Below, piece after piece: positions 5,455-5,632 of a stretch of 5,632 bases of DNA. Each line of letters opens with the position of its first letter. Positions within the stretch are counted from its first letter, which is position 1. The notes below the pieces were generated by a model. It was not told where the DNA came from and made no database searches. It saw only the letters and a program-made list of their open reading frames with translations. A program made the position numbers and the translations under genes. The stretch covers positions 1 through 5,632 of the forward strand of contig JBKHCM010000162.1 of NCBI GenBank assembly GCA_046541805.1. Direction: 5' to 3'. Source of the stretch: JAAAPF01 sp046541805 (lineage in GTDB: Bacteria; Pseudomonadota; Alphaproteobacteria; Geminicoccales; Geminicoccaceae).

Positions 5455-5632
5455 TCAGGCGTGCAGATCGAGGACATTGCGGATGATGACGCCGGGGGCC
5501 GACGACCGCTCAAGCTCGCCGGCATCGGCGTCGTCGCCGGGCGCGGCCGCGTCGCCGGCGTCGCCACCGCGCTCCGCGGCCGCACCGCCGTCGCCGCCGT
5601 TGCCGGCACCGCCGTCGCCGCCACCGCCGCCG
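5455..5632 (-). CDS. fliK: Flagellar hook-length control protein FliK, C-terminal end (partial)
   Basis: Only the last 58 residues are in the window. The frame chosen ends at the TGA at 5457-5455 and reads as a Gly/Asp/Ala-rich tail followed by ERSSAPGVIIRNVLDLHA at the C-terminus. Another minus-strand frame stays open to 5436, but it translates to an Ala/Pro/Thr-rich sequence without the look of a protein end and would run through the flgD SD. FliK is the secreted ruler that measures the hook and switches export specificity, and it commonly precedes flgD in alphaproteobacteria. The globular hook-length domain is upstream of the window, so the identification depends on gene order and on the short hydrophobic terminal segment after a low-complexity linker, which is typical of such proteins. 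Confidence 0.65.
   Translation of the reverse strand, partial: GGGGGDGGAGNGGDGGAAAERGGDAGDAAAPGDDADAGELERSSAPGVIIRNVLDLHA
5582..5622. repeat. 24-bp-period repeat in the Gly/Asp-rich tail of fliK
   Basis: The 17-base sequence gcaccgccgtcgccgcc occurs at 5582-5598 and again at 5606-5622, a period of 24 bases. It encodes two copies of GGDGGA with an eight-residue period. It may continue beyond the window edge. This is low-complexity coding DNA prone to slippage. Confidence 0.6.

Noticed and set aside
5436..5624. A minus-strand frame ending at 5436 as the end of the gene before flgD.
   Set aside because: Its product is Ala/Pro/Thr-rich and lacks a plausible C-terminus. The frame ending at 5455 gives a Gly/Asp linker followed by a hydrophobic segment typical of a protein end, and leaves the flgD SD non-coding.

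Overview
The window is one continuous stretch of flagellar genes, all on the minus strand, read from high to low coordinates: end of fliK, flgD, flgE, an AT-rich gap, sciP, fliF, fliG, and the start of a gene that is probably fliH. The sequence is GC-rich, with strong G/C preference at third codon positions. SciP (the DUF1153 family) together with this gene order points to an alphaproteobacterium. The order resembles what I remember of Caulobacter and related flagellar loci. I cannot name the genus from this window.

Region by region: positions 5632-5455 hold the glycine/aspartate-rich C-terminal tail of the hook-length protein FliK. FlgD (hook cap) follows after a short gap carrying a Shine-Dalgarno (SD) sequence, and FlgE (hook) overlaps flgD by four bases in an ATGA junction. 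These three form a hook-building unit. A 123-base AT-rich gap (3227-3349) separates them from sciP, a small DNA-binding-type regulator known in Caulobacter as an inhibitor of CtrA-activated transcription. After sciP comes a 54-base junction with a 12-bp all-G/C inverted repeat and a near-match to the CtrA recognition sequence, then fliF (MS ring), fliG (rotor/switch) and probable fliH (export ATPase regulator). The last two junctions have the same form, TGA plus three bases plus ATG, as expected of translationally coupled genes.

Together the genes encode the membrane base of the flagellum (FliF, FliG), its export apparatus (FliH), the hook and its scaffold and ruler (FlgE, FlgD, FliK), and a regulator placed between the early (basal body) and later (hook) blocks. 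No mobile element, CRISPR array, RNA gene or clearly novel protein system is visible. The parts most worth a second look are non-coding: the structured sciP-fliF junction with its CtrA-like site, and the AT-rich gap before sciP. No gene-free stretch exceeds 300 bases.
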